Shown here in pieces: positions 1 through 12,945 of a stretch of DNA of 64,000 bases (the stretch's first letter is position 1; the number at the start of each line of letters is the position of its first letter). This stretch comes from Uranotaenia lowii. Taxonomy: Eukaryota; Arthropoda; Insecta; Diptera; Culicidae. The stretch is from the NCBI RefSeq assembly GCF_029784155.1, contig NC_073692.1, positions 333,331,920 through 333,395,919 on the forward strand, read 5' to 3'. The notes beneath the pieces are model-generated. The model searched no databases. It was not told where the DNA came from and saw nothing but the letters and a program-made list of their open reading frames with translations. The translations under genes were made by a program, and so were the position numbers.

Positions 1-1530
1 TCATTGTCATCTCAGCTGTCAAATTTACTACCTCCCTGTTGGGTTTCTAGCCCAAAGGAAATCAGTACAACTTCTCGGAGAGTTATTTTGAGATACTTTA
101 CTGTTTGGCCGAGTCCCACGGTATATCGGTGTAGGTGAGAAATTGGTTTCCATTTTCCAGTTGTTCCGTTTTGGGTGAACCCAGCATCCACCCACCTCGG
201 AACTTATCTTTCCTTCTTACTTTCCATCTCACTAACCTTTGCGTTAAGGTACCTTTAGGCCGAAGAGTGCGTGCGTGTGTATTCGTCCACACTACAGATG
301 ATTCTCTCCCCTTTCCGGAAACTGAGAGCTCAACGTTCCCTGTTTTATTGGGGCTGGAAATGAGGTCAACCCATACCGAGAACGTCTGAGCACACTGGCC
401 TAGCTAGGGTGGAAAAACATTGGACCTAGGATAAAGTAGGATAGTAGGTAGGTGGTGGGAGGAAAATTCTGTGTCTACCGCAGAATCCACGGCACCCCTA
501 GAACTTTTTAATTGTTTTTTTTTTTTTAAGAGAGTTCTGTATAGCAGTATTTGTTCCAGTGCTATTTTTGTGCTTTTTTCTTCTCAAATCCGGCCCAGAA
601 GATTATATTTTTATGCTAACGTGAAGGTCAAACGGTAAAAAGCAGTAGATCAAAAGCATCAGATATGGAGACAAGCTGGGTTTGACTTTTTATGACCGTA
701 CTCAATTGATTGAAAATAAAAATTTGATTTTTTGTTTCATACCTTGTTTTGTTTGGGGGTTGTTTTGAGGCTCTTACCTGGAAAATAGACAGAAAAAATC
801 GATTAGAATGTTACAAACATTGAGGTTTTGGATTGATTCTTGATGCTCTGAAAGCTTAAGAGTCCACACCAAGTCAGTCTCAGTACAAAAGCCCTCCCCG
901 AGATGGAAATACTTTATTTATATTCGCACAATGAACTCATTCCTGGCAAATGGAGCATTCATTGGTGACACCAATTCCCCCTGGTTATTTATCTTTCGTC
1001 CCGAGTCCTGCTTCTCCGTTTCCTCCGAAACTCCTTCACGACTACCGTCGAAGAGCTTCTTCCATTTCCCGCTTCAGTCAATCCCACATGATCAACACTC
1101 GAAAACAGCTTCCACTTGGCGTGGTGTCTACAGGGCAGTCAGCGCTTTTGAGAAGCCGCATTCCGCGCAACCCCCAAGCAGACGTGTCCCGTTTGCCTAC
1201 GTTATCATTTTCATATTGGAGGCGTCAACGGCAGCAAGTAGCAGCAGAGTTGGTCCTGCTGCCTGATCCCACCAAAGAGGCGCCACTCGACTGGAGAAAA
1301 AAAAGTAAGCCAAACATCTATGAAGACGGGGGCAAGCTGCTGCTGCTGATGGTGCAGATGAGCAGAGGGAAATTTCGAAAGAGATGGAGCAAAAAAAAAC
1401 GGGAATCTAGCGCTCAAATGAATCAAAACAACCCTTCATATGATTGTGTGGTGGTGGCAGTGTTGCCAGAAGGAGAAAAAATTGAACATCGAAAGCGTCT
1501 ATTAAAAAAAAAAAAAGAAATTTAATTTTA
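1..1530. other. GC-richer unique DNA; no gene identified
   Basis: This segment is visibly richer in G+C than most of the window and shows no terminal repeats or transposon protein similarity. An ATG-initiated frame of 191 codons runs from 950 to 1525 on the plus strand. Its product is rich in Ser, Arg and Lys, ends in a lysine tract made by a poly-A run, and resembles no family I know. Shorter frames overlap it on both strands, as expected of GC-richer DNA by chance. It could hold an exon or conserved regulatory sequence of the minus-strand host gene proposed here, but I could not define one. Treat the 191-codon frame as unsupported. Confidence 0.3.
771..780 (-). promoter_or_regulatory. Candidate recursive splice site (3'ss/5'ss fused)
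   Basis: Read on the minus strand, a pyrimidine-rich tract (TTTTTTCTGTCTATTTTC) leads to CAG at 780-778, followed at once by GTAAGAG at 777-771. A branch-point-like CTAAT lies about 30 nt upstream. An AG directly abutting GTAAG with a long pyrimidine tract is the arrangement of insect recursive (ratchet) splice sites, where a long intron is removed in steps. A weaker second donor (AACAAG/GTATGA) lies 35 nt downstream, so a small exon is the alternative. It shares strand and form with the site at 54428/54429. The splice signals are seen directly; the function is inferred. Confidence 0.4.
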
Positions 1531-2739
1531 ATGTTTTCAGATTCAAATGTTATTGAAATCAAGTCTATAGCATTGTTGAAAGCTAAAGTTTACTTTACTT
1601 TACTTTTTATCAAAGATACTGCCAAGTGCCAATTGATGTATGTATGTATGTATGGTTCCCTCATCGGTAGCAAGGTCCAGCCTATGTCTGTGTGGCTTGG
1701 CCTTCGAATTGCTTCTAGGCTTCCACGGCCGATAGTTTGTGAGCCGTCAGAGACCTACAATGGGCCTACAAAACTACACCAATAGAAGAGGTTACATAAA
1801 TCCAATGCCTATTAAGCAAATCTCGGCGCCGAAACTGCGCGGATCTATTTGATTGGAAAAGCACTACTACAGGAATAAAGACTCGAGCTCCCAAGCAAAA
1901 TAATGCCCATTACATTCAAGCGAAACAAGAAAAACATTTTATGAGATTTCCATCTTATTGGATAATTCATTCAAAAAAAAATTAGGGAGATGCGAACTCA
2001 CTGCAATATCTTATTTCGGCTTGCCTATTTACAGCGATTTCAATCATCTATGAACCAAGTTGAATGTTTACGACGATTCACTGATCAGATTTACGTATTA
2101 TCAAAAAGAAAGAATATGATAAAAACACGATTTTAATTATATTTTTGTAAAAAAAAACTAGGACAATCAGAAAACAAACCGTGGGGTAGAGCGCTCGAAC
2201 TAGTAGACAAAACGCACCATATCGAAAGGATGGTAAGAAATTGAATAATGATCATACGGAATGTAATGATTGAAACATCAAATGTCTAATTACATGTTCA
2301 TCATATTTTTGTAAACTCACCATTCACGATACGATTGGCAAAACATGATTTAATTTAGCTTAACTTATCTAAAATTTCGCTTTTAAAAATACACTTATTT
2401 GATAACCTTATAGGTAATACTCCTTCAGGTAGACAGTGGAATTCATTTCTTTACTGACATTGCGAAAAATATGGCGGCAAATATGGCGGCAGAAAATTTG
2501 TTATAACTATGCATTGTTATCGTAATTTGGGAGTCAGCAAATAAAATGAATGGCATTTTATTTCGAAATTCGAGGTTTCTCAAAAGTTAACAGCATTCAA
2601 AATTTGAGCGAAAAACTTATAGTCTTGTGGGCACTCTTCCCCAATTTTTATATGATTGATTTTAGTTGAAATTTATGGGAAGTAAGTAAAACACAACAAA
2701 ATATTTAAAGTCATCCGAAAGTGCATAAGAGTGGAAAAA
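1531..2739. other. AT-rich non-coding DNA with a possible LINE 3' end
   Basis: There is no credible gene. On the minus strand, a GC-richer stretch (about 1800 down to 1620) runs into a short AGTAA-type repeat at 1608-1588, which resembles the simple-sequence 3' tail of a non-LTR retrotransposon. A TGTA tetranucleotide repeat of about four units lies near 1636-1652. An AATATGGCGGCA motif is repeated in tandem near 2467-2492. The rest shows no structure that I can see. Confidence 0.3.
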
Positions 2740-4914
2740 CAATAAGCGATAGTTTCATCAGATTGCCCAGGCTGGTTTACCATTAAATCAATAAACCTTT
2801 TATGTTACCCATGAAACCCCTGGCCGTAGGAACGGGGGAGGGGGGGGGGTTTGGCGGTTAAACACCCCCTCCCCTCCAATGAGTTTCCAAAAAGACAAGC
2901 GAAATATTCTTCTCTCAATTAAAAAATTTAAATTTATAATCAAGTTTTGGTAGAAGATTAAAATTATTCAAGAGTAATAATCTCGATTCAGAAATAAAGC
3001 AAAAACCTTGAAATCTTATTCCAGGTCCACAATATTGCTACAGTTTTGCGTAAAGTTCCTCACTTGTTGATTGAGTCTCGATATCGAATTTCAATCAGAT
3101 TAAACTTAGCTGGCCAAATTGTCAAGATGTTTCCCGATTTTGTTCATTTTATTAGCAAAACCTAACGAAAGTTCAAATTGATTCATTAAAAATATAACTA
3201 CGTGTTTTGCGTCCACATTTTTTGAATACTTTCATCAAAATTTTCATGATCGATTCTTTGAATCTTTAAATATGATTTAAAATTGACTGATAAGATTGAT
3301 ATAAAAATCAGGTTTTTAGTTTTTTCTTTATGAATGTTATTAAATAACTTTGTTATTAGCAGATATTGGGGAAAATAACCCAAAATTGCACGACCCGGAT
3401 GTAAGCAGAAAAATATCTGGTAAGCTTAGGTTAGAATAATTTTGAATATTGTTTTATTTGCTGATAAGTATTAAAAAGGAATGTCTGTGATCAGATTTCA
3501 GATTCTTTTTTTCAGATTTTTTGATATTGATATCCAGTTTGATCATCATTGGGAAAAGAAACCTGATTCGAATCTTGGTTTTACATTTGAATCATCAACG
3601 AGATTAATTTTCCATAAGCAAAATGCTTAATTTCGGAATTTGAAAAAAAAATTACAGCTATTAAAAGTTTTCAACTTTTAATTCTTTTGCAGATTGTGAA
3701 CTTAAGAAAATTTCATAATGGTGATTCAGAATTGAATAATCCGAAATAGTTTCATCATTCGAAATTTGTATTAATATTTAAAAATTGAATTTTAAATAAA
3801 TAACAGAAGAAAGAATTCATATGTAAAGAAGAAAATTCAGAATTCAAATAAGAGATTTCAGGTTGAGGATATTGATACAAACTTTGATTGTTGGTTCATA
3901 ATCAAAAGAAATTGTTATTTGGAACTTAGATCACAAATTCGCAGGGATTCAAAAGGCAGGATTCAGATTCGAAATTTAAATAAAAAAATCAATTTCAGGT
4001 TCAGCTCGAGGTTAAGTTTTATAATCAAGATAAACATCAATGTGACAATTTCATCGCAGTTTGATAGTTTTAATTATCGATTCGAAATTTAAATTTAATA
4101 CTCATCAGAATCAGTTCGGGAACACAAGTCAGCAGAAACTACAAATATAAAATAAAATTTGTATTCATTTTGAAGGTTTTGTTCTTTGAAACATATAGAT
4201 TCTAATTTTAGAAAATATTAACATAATTCTAATTAAATAATAAATTATTTATGAACTTTCAATGGTCAAAGAACTTGTACTTTATACACAACCGAAAACT
4301 AAGCTGTAATATTTAATTGGTTTTCATATTGCAAATTAAAGATATAAACTGTTCTAAGCCGCTTGAGGCTTTACAGACTGAATAAATTATTAAAAATTTA
4401 ATTCAAATATAAAGTTATTAACCAAAATTTTATATTCTAATTGAGTTAATAAGAGTAGATAATAAATCTTATTCGAACCGCAAACATAATCTTTTACTTT
4501 TATTTCTAAAAATTGTGTGACTAAAAGGAATTAGGTAAGGTATTATTTGTTTATTACAAAAAGTTCTTCTTTAAAATGAAGCCTTGAAAATTCATAATTT
4601 ATGAATTGAATCGTAGAAAAAATGCATTTCTTTTGCTTAATTTCGATAGTAGAATTGAAAATACCTAACTATTAAAGGTAAATAACTCAACGCTGAATAA
4701 TTTTACAGAACCTACACATTTTATATATGTACTCTTGTATGACTTGTTCTAGCTAAACTGATATGAAAAAAATTGTCAAACCCTCCCCCCCATAAGCTGG
4801 TCCTTCCTACGGCCCTGGTAAGAACTATAGTCGGTTTTGTGAACTTTCATCTAATAAATGATGAATAAGCTTGTTTGCTGCAACAAAAATGAAGAAAAAT
4901 ATCATTCGAAGCCA
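2740..4914. repeat. Tandem duplication, unit 1 (full length)
   Basis: This 2.17-kb unit is followed directly by a second copy of itself at 4914-5685. Near its left side is the motif GGCCGTAGGAACGGGGG with a G run at 2825-2839. Near its right side is an inverted counterpart, CCTTCCTACGGCC, at about 4801-4815, preceded by a C run. This looks like a degenerate pair of transposon ends. The interior is AT-rich and non-coding. Most likely a segment carrying an old non-coding transposon was duplicated in place. Confidence 0.75.
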
Positions 4915-5685
4915 ATAAGCTATAGTTTCATCAGATTGCCCAGGCTGGTTTACCATTAAATCAATAAACCTTTTATGTTACCCATGAAACCCCTGGCCGT
5001 AGGAACGGGGGAGGGGGGGGGGGGTTTGGCGGTTAAACACCCCCTCCCCTCCAATGAGTTTCCAAAAAGACAAGCGAAATATTCTTCTCTCAATTAAAAA
5101 ATTTAAATTTATAATCAAGTTTTGGTAGAAGATTAAAATTATTCAAGAGTAATAATCTCGATTCAGAAATAAAGCAAAAACCTTGAAATCTTATTCCAGG
5201 TCCACAATATTGCTACAGTTTTGCGTAAGATAATAAATCTTATTCGAACCGCAAACATAATCTCTTACTTTTATTTCTAAAAATTGTGTGACTAAAAGGA
5301 ATTAGGTAAGGTATTATTTGTTTATTACAAAAAGTTCTTCTTTAAAATGAAACCTTGAAAATTCATAATTTATGAATTGAATCGTAGAAAAAATGCATTT
5401 CTTTTGCTTAATTTCGATAGTAGAATTGAAAATACCTAACTATTAAAGGTAAATAACTCAACGCTGAATAATTTTACAGAACCTACACATTTTATATATG
5501 TACTCTTGTATGACTTGTTCTAGCTAAACTGATATGAAAAAAATTGTCAAACCCTCCCCCCCATAAGCTGGTCCTTCCTACGGCCCTGGTAAGAACTATA
5601 GTCGGTTTTGTGAACTTTCATCTAATAAATGATGAATAAGCTTGTTTGCTGCAACAAAAATGAAGAAAAATATCATTCGAAGCCA
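4914..5685. repeat. Tandem duplication, unit 2 (internally deleted)
   Basis: Near-identical to unit 1: positions 4914-5228 match 2741-3053 and positions 5229-5685 match 4458-4914. The intervening 1404 bp of unit 1 (about 3054-4457) is absent. The deletion joint has at most one or two bases of shared sequence, which points to end joining. The G run differs by two bases between the copies (10 versus 12 after the A), and a few substitutions are visible, such as ATGAAG versus ATGAAA near 5350. The high identity implies a recent duplication. Confidence 0.8.
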
Positions 5686-8600
5686 TAGGTTAATGTATTT
5701 TTGAGAAAAAATGGCATGGGTAATCTTACCCTGCTGGTGCGTCTTGTAAAGTTTTACCCTACCCTTGGGCTCGAACTCGCAGACATCGGAGATGAAAATT
5801 GATGTTCAAAAACATACGAAAAAACTATTCGTCATCCCTCAGCGGGATTCGAACCCAAATCTTGCACTACTCTAGGACTTATGTATTGCATTCTACGACA
5901 GGAGACCAATAATCAATACCTACTGGTACAAGATGTGGGGGAATTTTTCATTCGCATATTTTTCAACATTAAGTTTTTTCATCGGTACGGTATTCAAATG
6001 TTTTAAATAACAATAAAAGATTTTTCCAACACCTTATTTTCGCTGACTGATTGTTTGACCGATGACCCTTCACAGAGCTTTATTAAATACAAAAACTATT
6101 TGTATCTTCAGCCATTTTAACGACTCAAAAATAAAACGCTCTGAAACATTCCAAAAGTAAAGGGTAACTTGCAACAAACAATTTATAAAGAAAACCAGGG
6201 CCAGAATAGTGAATTGCCTTAATAAAATATTTTTAAAACGTGAACTGATTGAACCAGGGCCAGTTTAAGTCATCGGAGGGCCCGGGGCAATTTTGCTGCT
6301 ACTTTCAAAAGAGATATCTAGAAACAGTGACGTCTGTTGAAAAGTTACAAATAAAGAAACAGATGGCACTGTTTTTCGTATATTTTTAACGTTTTCTTTA
6401 AAAGAGAGCATTTGCATTTTTACACAAGTTCCTGAACATTTTTTGTTCGAGATTAGAGATTTGTTAAATTTAAATGCTGGATCAATATTTGATTTCATAT
6501 GCTGATTGACAGTTAACATTCTTTTTTTCATGCTAATTAACGAAATCAGAATTTAAATTTTGATTTATATTTCGAATCGCAAATCCAGGCTTTCTTTTTA
6601 TAATGGTGATTGGGTCAATGAAATGGCTTCTTAAGCAGCGCAAAATTATAATTAATATTAAGTTTTTTATTTGATATTCCGAAAAAAGATTTAAATATCA
6701 GATTTCTTATTTTGGATTGGGATTAAAAAACTAAACAGAATGTTTATTTGAAGTTTAGATTCATAATTTAGTTTTGAAATAAAATTAATTACATGAGGGT
6801 GTGTAAATCTCCAGAAGTGAATTTATGCATTTTTCAGAAAAAAAAACTTCAAATCAAAGCTGCAGAACCTTAACCTTATTTGAAAATTTGTAGAAAATCA
6901 CGCTCCAATGTCGAATAAAAAGAAATTTTTTAGACCTCTGACCTTCTGAAATTCGAAAGACGTCTTAATTTGGCATACTTTGGCAATAAAGTTTGCTGCA
7001 AAGCAACTCCAAAAAATAATTTTCGAAAATTGGCTCAGGCTTACTTATTTTTTTAAAGTTGTTCCTTTAAGTAATGTTTAATTTTTATGTGTTTTATTTG
7101 AACATTGTATCACGAGGTTATGATAAAATATTTTAAATAGTACGTTTATTCGTAAAAGATTTGTTAATAATTTGTTTAAATCTAATTCATTTAAAACAAT
7201 TTCAACCAGCCTAGTTTAATTTTTCATCTCTACCATCGGTTTTTCATAATATAAGTTTACCATAAATGTTGTTTGTTTTCCTTTTTTTTTTAAATCCTTA
7301 GTAAAAGGAGTAAAGTACAGTTATGCTCATTTAACATATATGTGTGTATGTACGTAGATTTTCAAAATAATAGTAGAAAAAAATGTTTTGGAGAACGTAT
7401 TTTGAAATAATTTAAAAAAAACATGAAAATAAGTAACGTTTTATGAGTTTATTTTCGAACTCATATTGAGTGTATATTTTACCCTGAAAACGATAAGTTT
7501 TTTTCACTTCAATCATATTGCGAAATGTTGTAGCCCACATCCGTCCCTGAAATTTTAGCCCGTTAGAGTTCCTGGGATGTCAATTTGACGCTTCTTTACT
7601 AGAAGCGCTATATCTCTCATGTTTTTAATCGATTTTCTACACCGATCAACTACAATACTTCAGGTTTCCGTTATTCTTAGTCTAAGAAAAAATCCGAAAA
7701 AGCATACTTCGGAAAAAAATTGTGGATCAGCTACGGAACGCTGAAAAAAAAAATTCACATTGTGAATGTTAGAAGCTAAACGTTGCACACAAGGCTTTAT
7801 TTATTTTTTATTTTAGATCATGGCCACAAAAATTGAAAAAAAAAACGTTCTTTTCAACCAATGAATCGTCAAAATTGTTGAAGTCTCCCTATATAAATTT
7901 TGTAAAAGGATTGGAAAGTTTAGGTAAATCGGAACATTTCTGCATCTTTAGATTTTCAAAATACGAAAACTAGAATTTTTTTTCGAATTTCAAAGATATC
8001 AGTTTTTGAACTGTTTGTCAATCTGCAATTCGTCAGATTTTCTTACACTTGAATAAGACTTTGCACTGAATTTTCGGTATACCAACGCAATATTTCCGCA
8101 ATAAATTTATATTTCCCAGTGAAGCAATTTCCGCTTCTAGTGGTATAATTACATAAGCGCTGCGATACTTCAAAAATGTATAAAAAGGTTTTTCACCATT
8201 TTTGTCTTCATGATCTTTTAAAATATAACAATGTATCCTTTTGCAGAACAACGTATAGCTTCTACTTAACATCAGCTTTCTTGGATACCAATTTTCAAAA
8301 AAATTATCATTCCGTTGCTAATCTACAGTGTCAACAGTGTTTTTTCGATTTTTTTTTTACTTTGAATAACGAAAAACTGAAGTGCTGTAGCTGAATATTG
8401 TGTGAAATACAAATTTAAGTTACATTGTCACATTAAGGATCGCATAAAAATTTAAGCCGGAAAACACCGATTCTATATCTCAGAATGCACTGGGTAAAAT
8501 TTTACAAATTTAGTATATTCGTGTTACAGAAATTTTTGTGATCAGTTTTGTAGAGTAAATGTTTCATGAGAGTTAATTTTTAACATTTGAGTTATACGTT

Positions 8601-10283
8601 TTAAGTATAGCACATTAGCGGAAAGCAAAAAACGAGATACCTCGTATTTGGTCTACAAATGGTTAAAAAGTTTTCAAAACTATAAATTTCGTAAAAATCT
8701 GTTGAGAAACAAGAGATATAATGAATTTAAGTGATGAGTGTGAACTTGACACCCAAGTTCTTTATTTTGTCTCGTCCATAAAAAAAAACTTCAAAGGATA
8801 ACACGTTCGTCGCTATGGGACCCATATTCGGGTGACGAGTGTATTTCCTGGAAGGTCCCGTCACATCAAAGTCGGGTGACGCTCTCTTCCTAAAATTAGC
8901 CACTCAGTTTAGCCACACGATGCAAATTTTGGAATTCTCCCTTCTTGCTTTATCGCTCGAGAATTTATTTGGGTCCAGCTAGTAAACCAACCAAAATGAG
9001 CGTGGCGACGAAGTCTTTATTGACATAATAAGGAAAAATCATGACAAATTAAGCTTTTGATTTTGAAAGAATATTAAGCTTGAATTTGTGTTATCAAATT
9101 AAAACTTTTTGCTCAAAAGAATTTCAAAAAAAAAATGCAGTTAAATTGAAACGTTATTATTATTTTATTTTCATGGTGTTCCGTCTCACGACATAACCTG
9201 ATGAGCAATAAAACGTATTAAGCTCTCATAACATCAAATCTTACTTTATTTTTGTTAAATGCAAATAAATAACATCTGGCACCCTCGAGCAGTATATATT
9301 TTTGTACTTTCATCAGCGTAACACCCATACATGATTGCATAAATTGCTATACACCACGCTCTATATAGTAGAATCGAGATTCCCCCCCCCCTCAAAATAA
9401 AAGGAAGGAACGACCCCACACAACGTGGCTCTCATCGAACCGGGACACGTGCTGCTAGTGTCCTTTATCAGGTTCAAGTGAAAGGATATTTACTCAGGAC
9501 CTGCTCTGGAGTGAAATGCGCATGTCCACCCAATCTCTCTCTCGCAGGACCTTGCTCACCGTTGAATTCAGTGCCAGTGCCTTCTGCCCTGGGACTTCTG
9601 TATAGGAAGGTAGTTTGGTAGGTCTGTTTGTTAGTTCTCTCACCCAGCTGAATACATTAAACTTGAAAATGTGTGCTGGAGCTTTTTCACTTTGAACGAG
9701 AACTTGAACGGATGTCGGAACGGGGTGGAAAATGAAATGGTTGCCCCATCTGTTAATGTGTTGGTTGGAAGCTTTCCTACCCTATGATTATGTAGTTGTG
9801 CATGGTAAGCAACGGAGCTTTTTAAACATTTATTGCTGTGTGAGAGTTGTCAAAATCTACTCAGGACTACGACAGTTCGACCATGGCCTTTGACGGTGTA
9901 ATGGGAGGCAAAAAAGATAAAAACATTGAACAGATGATTGCGGAAGTAACTATCTGTCACTGAAGATTTCCCAGCTTGTTCACAGATGTCGCTCTTCGAG
10001 TTACTAGCTGTTAGTGAAAACTCATAAATATTTATGAAAACTATCTTATGCAGGAACAAATCTAAAATTCTTTTTTCGTATATAGAAAACCTGACCACAA
10101 GGGGAAAATAATTTAAATTTGAAGCCTGTTTTTTGACGGGTTTTAAATTTGATTTGACCTTTTTAAAAAAGTCCTGAGTATCAAGGATAAATCTTTTTAA
10201 ATATTTCAACAAGAAGAGCCCTTTCTTCAACTAGATTTTTTCTGAAGCTTATAAATAAAGGATTTTTGCACATATGAGATATA
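5686..10283. other. AT-rich non-coding DNA with repeat debris
   Basis: No gene is supported. At 5764-5789 there is a fragment (CTTGGGCTCGAACTCGC) matching the head of the SINE at 12.9 kb. At 5845-5925 (minus) a perfect B-box-like GGTTCGAATCC sits in a tRNA-like context. A doubled AACCAGGGCCAG motif occurs near 6195 and 6251; the second is followed by GGGCCCGGGGC, which resembles a decayed transposon end. GTGACG motifs near 8850-8880 may be another. A GC-richer unique island lies at 9380-9720, beginning with a C run, without a clear ORF. Confidence 0.3.
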
Positions 10284-11211
10284 CCGTAAACTGGGGGAAC
10301 TTTGATCTGAAATTTTTGCAGATAATCATCATCAACTAAGTATAAAGTTAAAATATCTGAAAACTGTTAACTACGTTTGAAAACCTGTAGATTGAGCTAC
10401 AAATGAGCTTAATTTGGGTTTATTAGAAGATTTTTTGTATTACTTAAAATATAGTTTTAAAATCTTAAAATATCTGGTTTTTTGAAGGCTCACAAACAAA
10501 CATCACTCCTGATCAAATTTAAGCATGTAGGAGCAAATGGACTGTTTAGTATGAAGGTTCAACTCTTTTCTTGGTTTAGGTTAAGTTTAAGTGTTATTTT
10601 TATGTTCATTTGATGATAATTTTTTGATATTAAAAAAATGGTCATTTTCCATGAAAAAACCTGTATAGAAAAAATGGTTACGAACCCTACCAAATTGTTG
10701 AATTTGAAGAAAAAAAAAATAACATGGGAACAGTACTAGGACTTAGGGAATTGCATGAAGGGTAAATTTTATTTGTTTTTGAGGCCAACAAAAATTGAGA
10801 AATGTTTTAAATTTTTGCCCCTAAATGTATGCAGCAACATTGTCCATCTTTCGAGAATATTTGTTTTTGAAAGAAAACGGTGAAAAATTCAATTGAGTCC
10901 AAACAAAAAATTACTGTTATCAATGTTTTGAGCATTCTGTGCTGAATGGAATCAAAACAATAAATTTGAAGATGTTGAGATACGTAAAAACTATAGTGAT
11001 CAAAGTTACCCCGAAACTTGAAATCTGGTTTTGGAACAAACATTTAATTATAACCACCAATGTCGTTTTAATTTACTGCAACCAATGATCATGTTTAATA
11101 CAACTCACCTCAGTAAGGGTTTTAAAGCTTTTAGGTATTACGAAAAAGCAACCTCTTCCAAAATATTCAAATATGAATGAAAAAAGTGATCAAAGTTCCC
11201 CCAGTTTACGG
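10284..11211. mobile_element. TA-flanked non-autonomous DNA transposon (928 bp)
   Basis: Perfect 24-bp terminal inverted repeats bound this segment. The left end starts CCGTAAACTGGGGGAAC and continues to TTTGATC at 10307; the right end is its exact reverse complement at 11188-11211. TA dinucleotides lie immediately outside (10282-10283 and 11212-11213), as in Tc1/mariner-type insertions. A partial internal copy of the terminal motif, GATCAAAGTTACCCC, is at 10998-11012. No transposase frame is present, so it would need a transposase in trans. The superfamily call rests only on the TA duplication. Confidence 0.85.
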
Positions 11212-11213
11212 TA

Positions 11214-12729
11214 CCTATTTTAAGACAGTCCGTCATGCTCTTGATATATCGTTTTATGTTCCTGTATTATAAAATATGGTTCTAAACTAACTTAACGTCC
11301 AGATTTCTAATCTGATGTTAGATTTAATCTCTTCATTATCAATATTTGTTTATTTGAAATACTTCTTCAGTGATAAATAGGTATATCTTTAATACCCTAA
11401 ATCACGTGTTGAAAATTCAACAAGCATACATGAAATTAGAACACATTCATTAGCTTAAAACTTACTATAAAAAATGAGAGTTTTATCACCTTTCAAATAA
11501 TAGTTTTTCTTCTAAGTTTACATCTCAATTTATTCAATTTTTCGATTTCGCCTTGCAAACAAGTTTTTGTACAATTTATGCAAATTTATTTCAATTTTGC
11601 ATGTCGTGATAATCCTCCTCTAGGAATGTTTAAACTTCAAGTGATAAAAGAAGTATTTCATATACTTATTAAATGCAAATGAATTAAGATGAGGACAGCT
11701 TGCAGAAGTGGCTTAAGAGTAATCTCCTTCATAACGAATATTTTTGTAATTTTATTATTGTTTTTATGAGCTTGGTTGTGTCAAAGTGTAGCCAATTGCA
11801 ACATTTTCGAGGATCGTGAAGATACGAGCTAAACAACCTAGTTTTATCATAGAGTGTTGGAATGTTAAATTTAGAAATACAAATTTTAGAACATTTCAGA
11901 TAAACTCAATCGGTGAGTTTTCAGCCATTTTGGTAAACCTATGTAACTAATAATAAATTTAACACTAGAGCGAATTCTATAACTTTCTCAATCTGAATTT
12001 AAACTGCCAAAAAAAGAGGACTTCTTCATTATGTTAAATTTTCTTCCTGGAGGAAAAAAAATTATTCTAGAAAATCAGCTAAAAAGACGAAATTTTCAAA
12101 AGCAGTTGGATAACTTCTCTTAAATACCGATTTGAAAATGCATCAGATTCTGATATTTATTGTAAACTTCGATATTTATTCACAACTAACTCTCACCAAA
12201 TGGGGGAGGGGAGCGGCGAGTTTTGGGGTTCAAACCCTTTCTCCCATGAGAGTCCAGAAAAGGCAAGCAAGGTATTCTGCTCTGCTCTAAAAGCTTTAAA
12301 TGTTCATCAAATTTTGATTATTGGGTTACAATCTTGACTCAAAACTGTTTCCAGAACCTCGAAAACTAAACCCAGGTTCCGAATTCTGCGTCATTTTTTT
12401 CAAAATTTTCTTTTTTGTATATAGATGATCAGTTCTAAATTTTAAATGTTGAATGAGCTTAATAAAATTTTGGAGATTTGGAATTGTAATTCTTTTTTTA
12501 TATTTCGGTTTCTTAATCCAGTTTGGGATTCTTCAAGTTCGAATTATAATTAGAAATGAGAAATGAAAAGCGGTTTGGAATCCTGGATCAAATGAGATTT
12601 TACATTTCATTTAAGATTTGAATCTTGTTTTTCGAAACTCTTACGCATTTTCAAAGTTCGGATAATAATTTTCCGAATATAAAAATAAGAAAAATTCCCA
12701 TTCATATTTGAAGTTTTTTTTTAATTTTC
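11214..12729. other. AT-rich non-coding DNA with dispersed-repeat pieces
   Basis: No gene. Around 11483-11600 the sequence resembles the inner part of the repeats at 22.9-23.1 kb and 50.0-50.15 kb (a TTATCACCTTT-like motif, then ATTCAATTTTTCGATTT and a TTGCAAAC-like motif). At 12200-12285 a G-rich stretch, GGGGGAGGGGAGCGGCG, followed by AAACCC and GAGTCCAGAAAAGGCAAGC, resembles the edge of the 2.8-kb duplication unit (GAGTTTCCAAAAAGACAAGC). These are fragments of old interspersed repeats. Confidence 0.35.
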
Positions 12730-12942
12730 ATATTATTTTTTATTTTATTTTTATTTTTGTTTTGATTATAGTCGTTTCAACATCTTTATGTTGATCGAGA
12801 CTTATATCAACGATACAGTTGGCGGACAGTCATTGAAAAGCTTATCCGGTACAACTGTGATCGATGTTTACTCTTGGGCTCGAATTCGCGGACATCGGCT
12901 CAGGAAGCAACTGACTTGCCAACTGAGCTATATCACAAGCCA
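12730..12942 (-). mobile_element. tRNA-derived SINE
   Basis: Read on the minus strand, a tRNA-like head begins near 12942 with an A-box-like TAGCTCAGTTGG and a B-box-like GCGAATTCGAGCCC, the two internal RNA polymerase III promoter elements. A body of about 130 bp follows and ends in CGACTATAATC and an A-rich tail of AAAAT-type units (12770-12730). This is the standard order for a SINE. The tail suggests mobilisation by a LINE with A-rich or microsatellite 3' ends. A fragment of the same head is at 5764-5789. Confidence 0.7.
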
Positions 12943-12945
12943 CAA

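Noticed and set aside
950..1525. 191-codon frame starting with ATG
   Set aside because: No similarity or domain, a tail made by a poly-A tract, overlapping frames on both strands and no splice or promoter context. Length alone is weak evidence in GC-richer DNA.
1636..1652. TGTA repeat as a possible CRISPR-like or regulatory array
   Set aside because: About four units of a simple tetranucleotide with no spacers; an ordinary microsatellite.
5845..5925. tRNA or complete SINE on the minus strand
   Set aside because: There is a perfect B-box, but the A-box is poor and no tail or defined body is visible.
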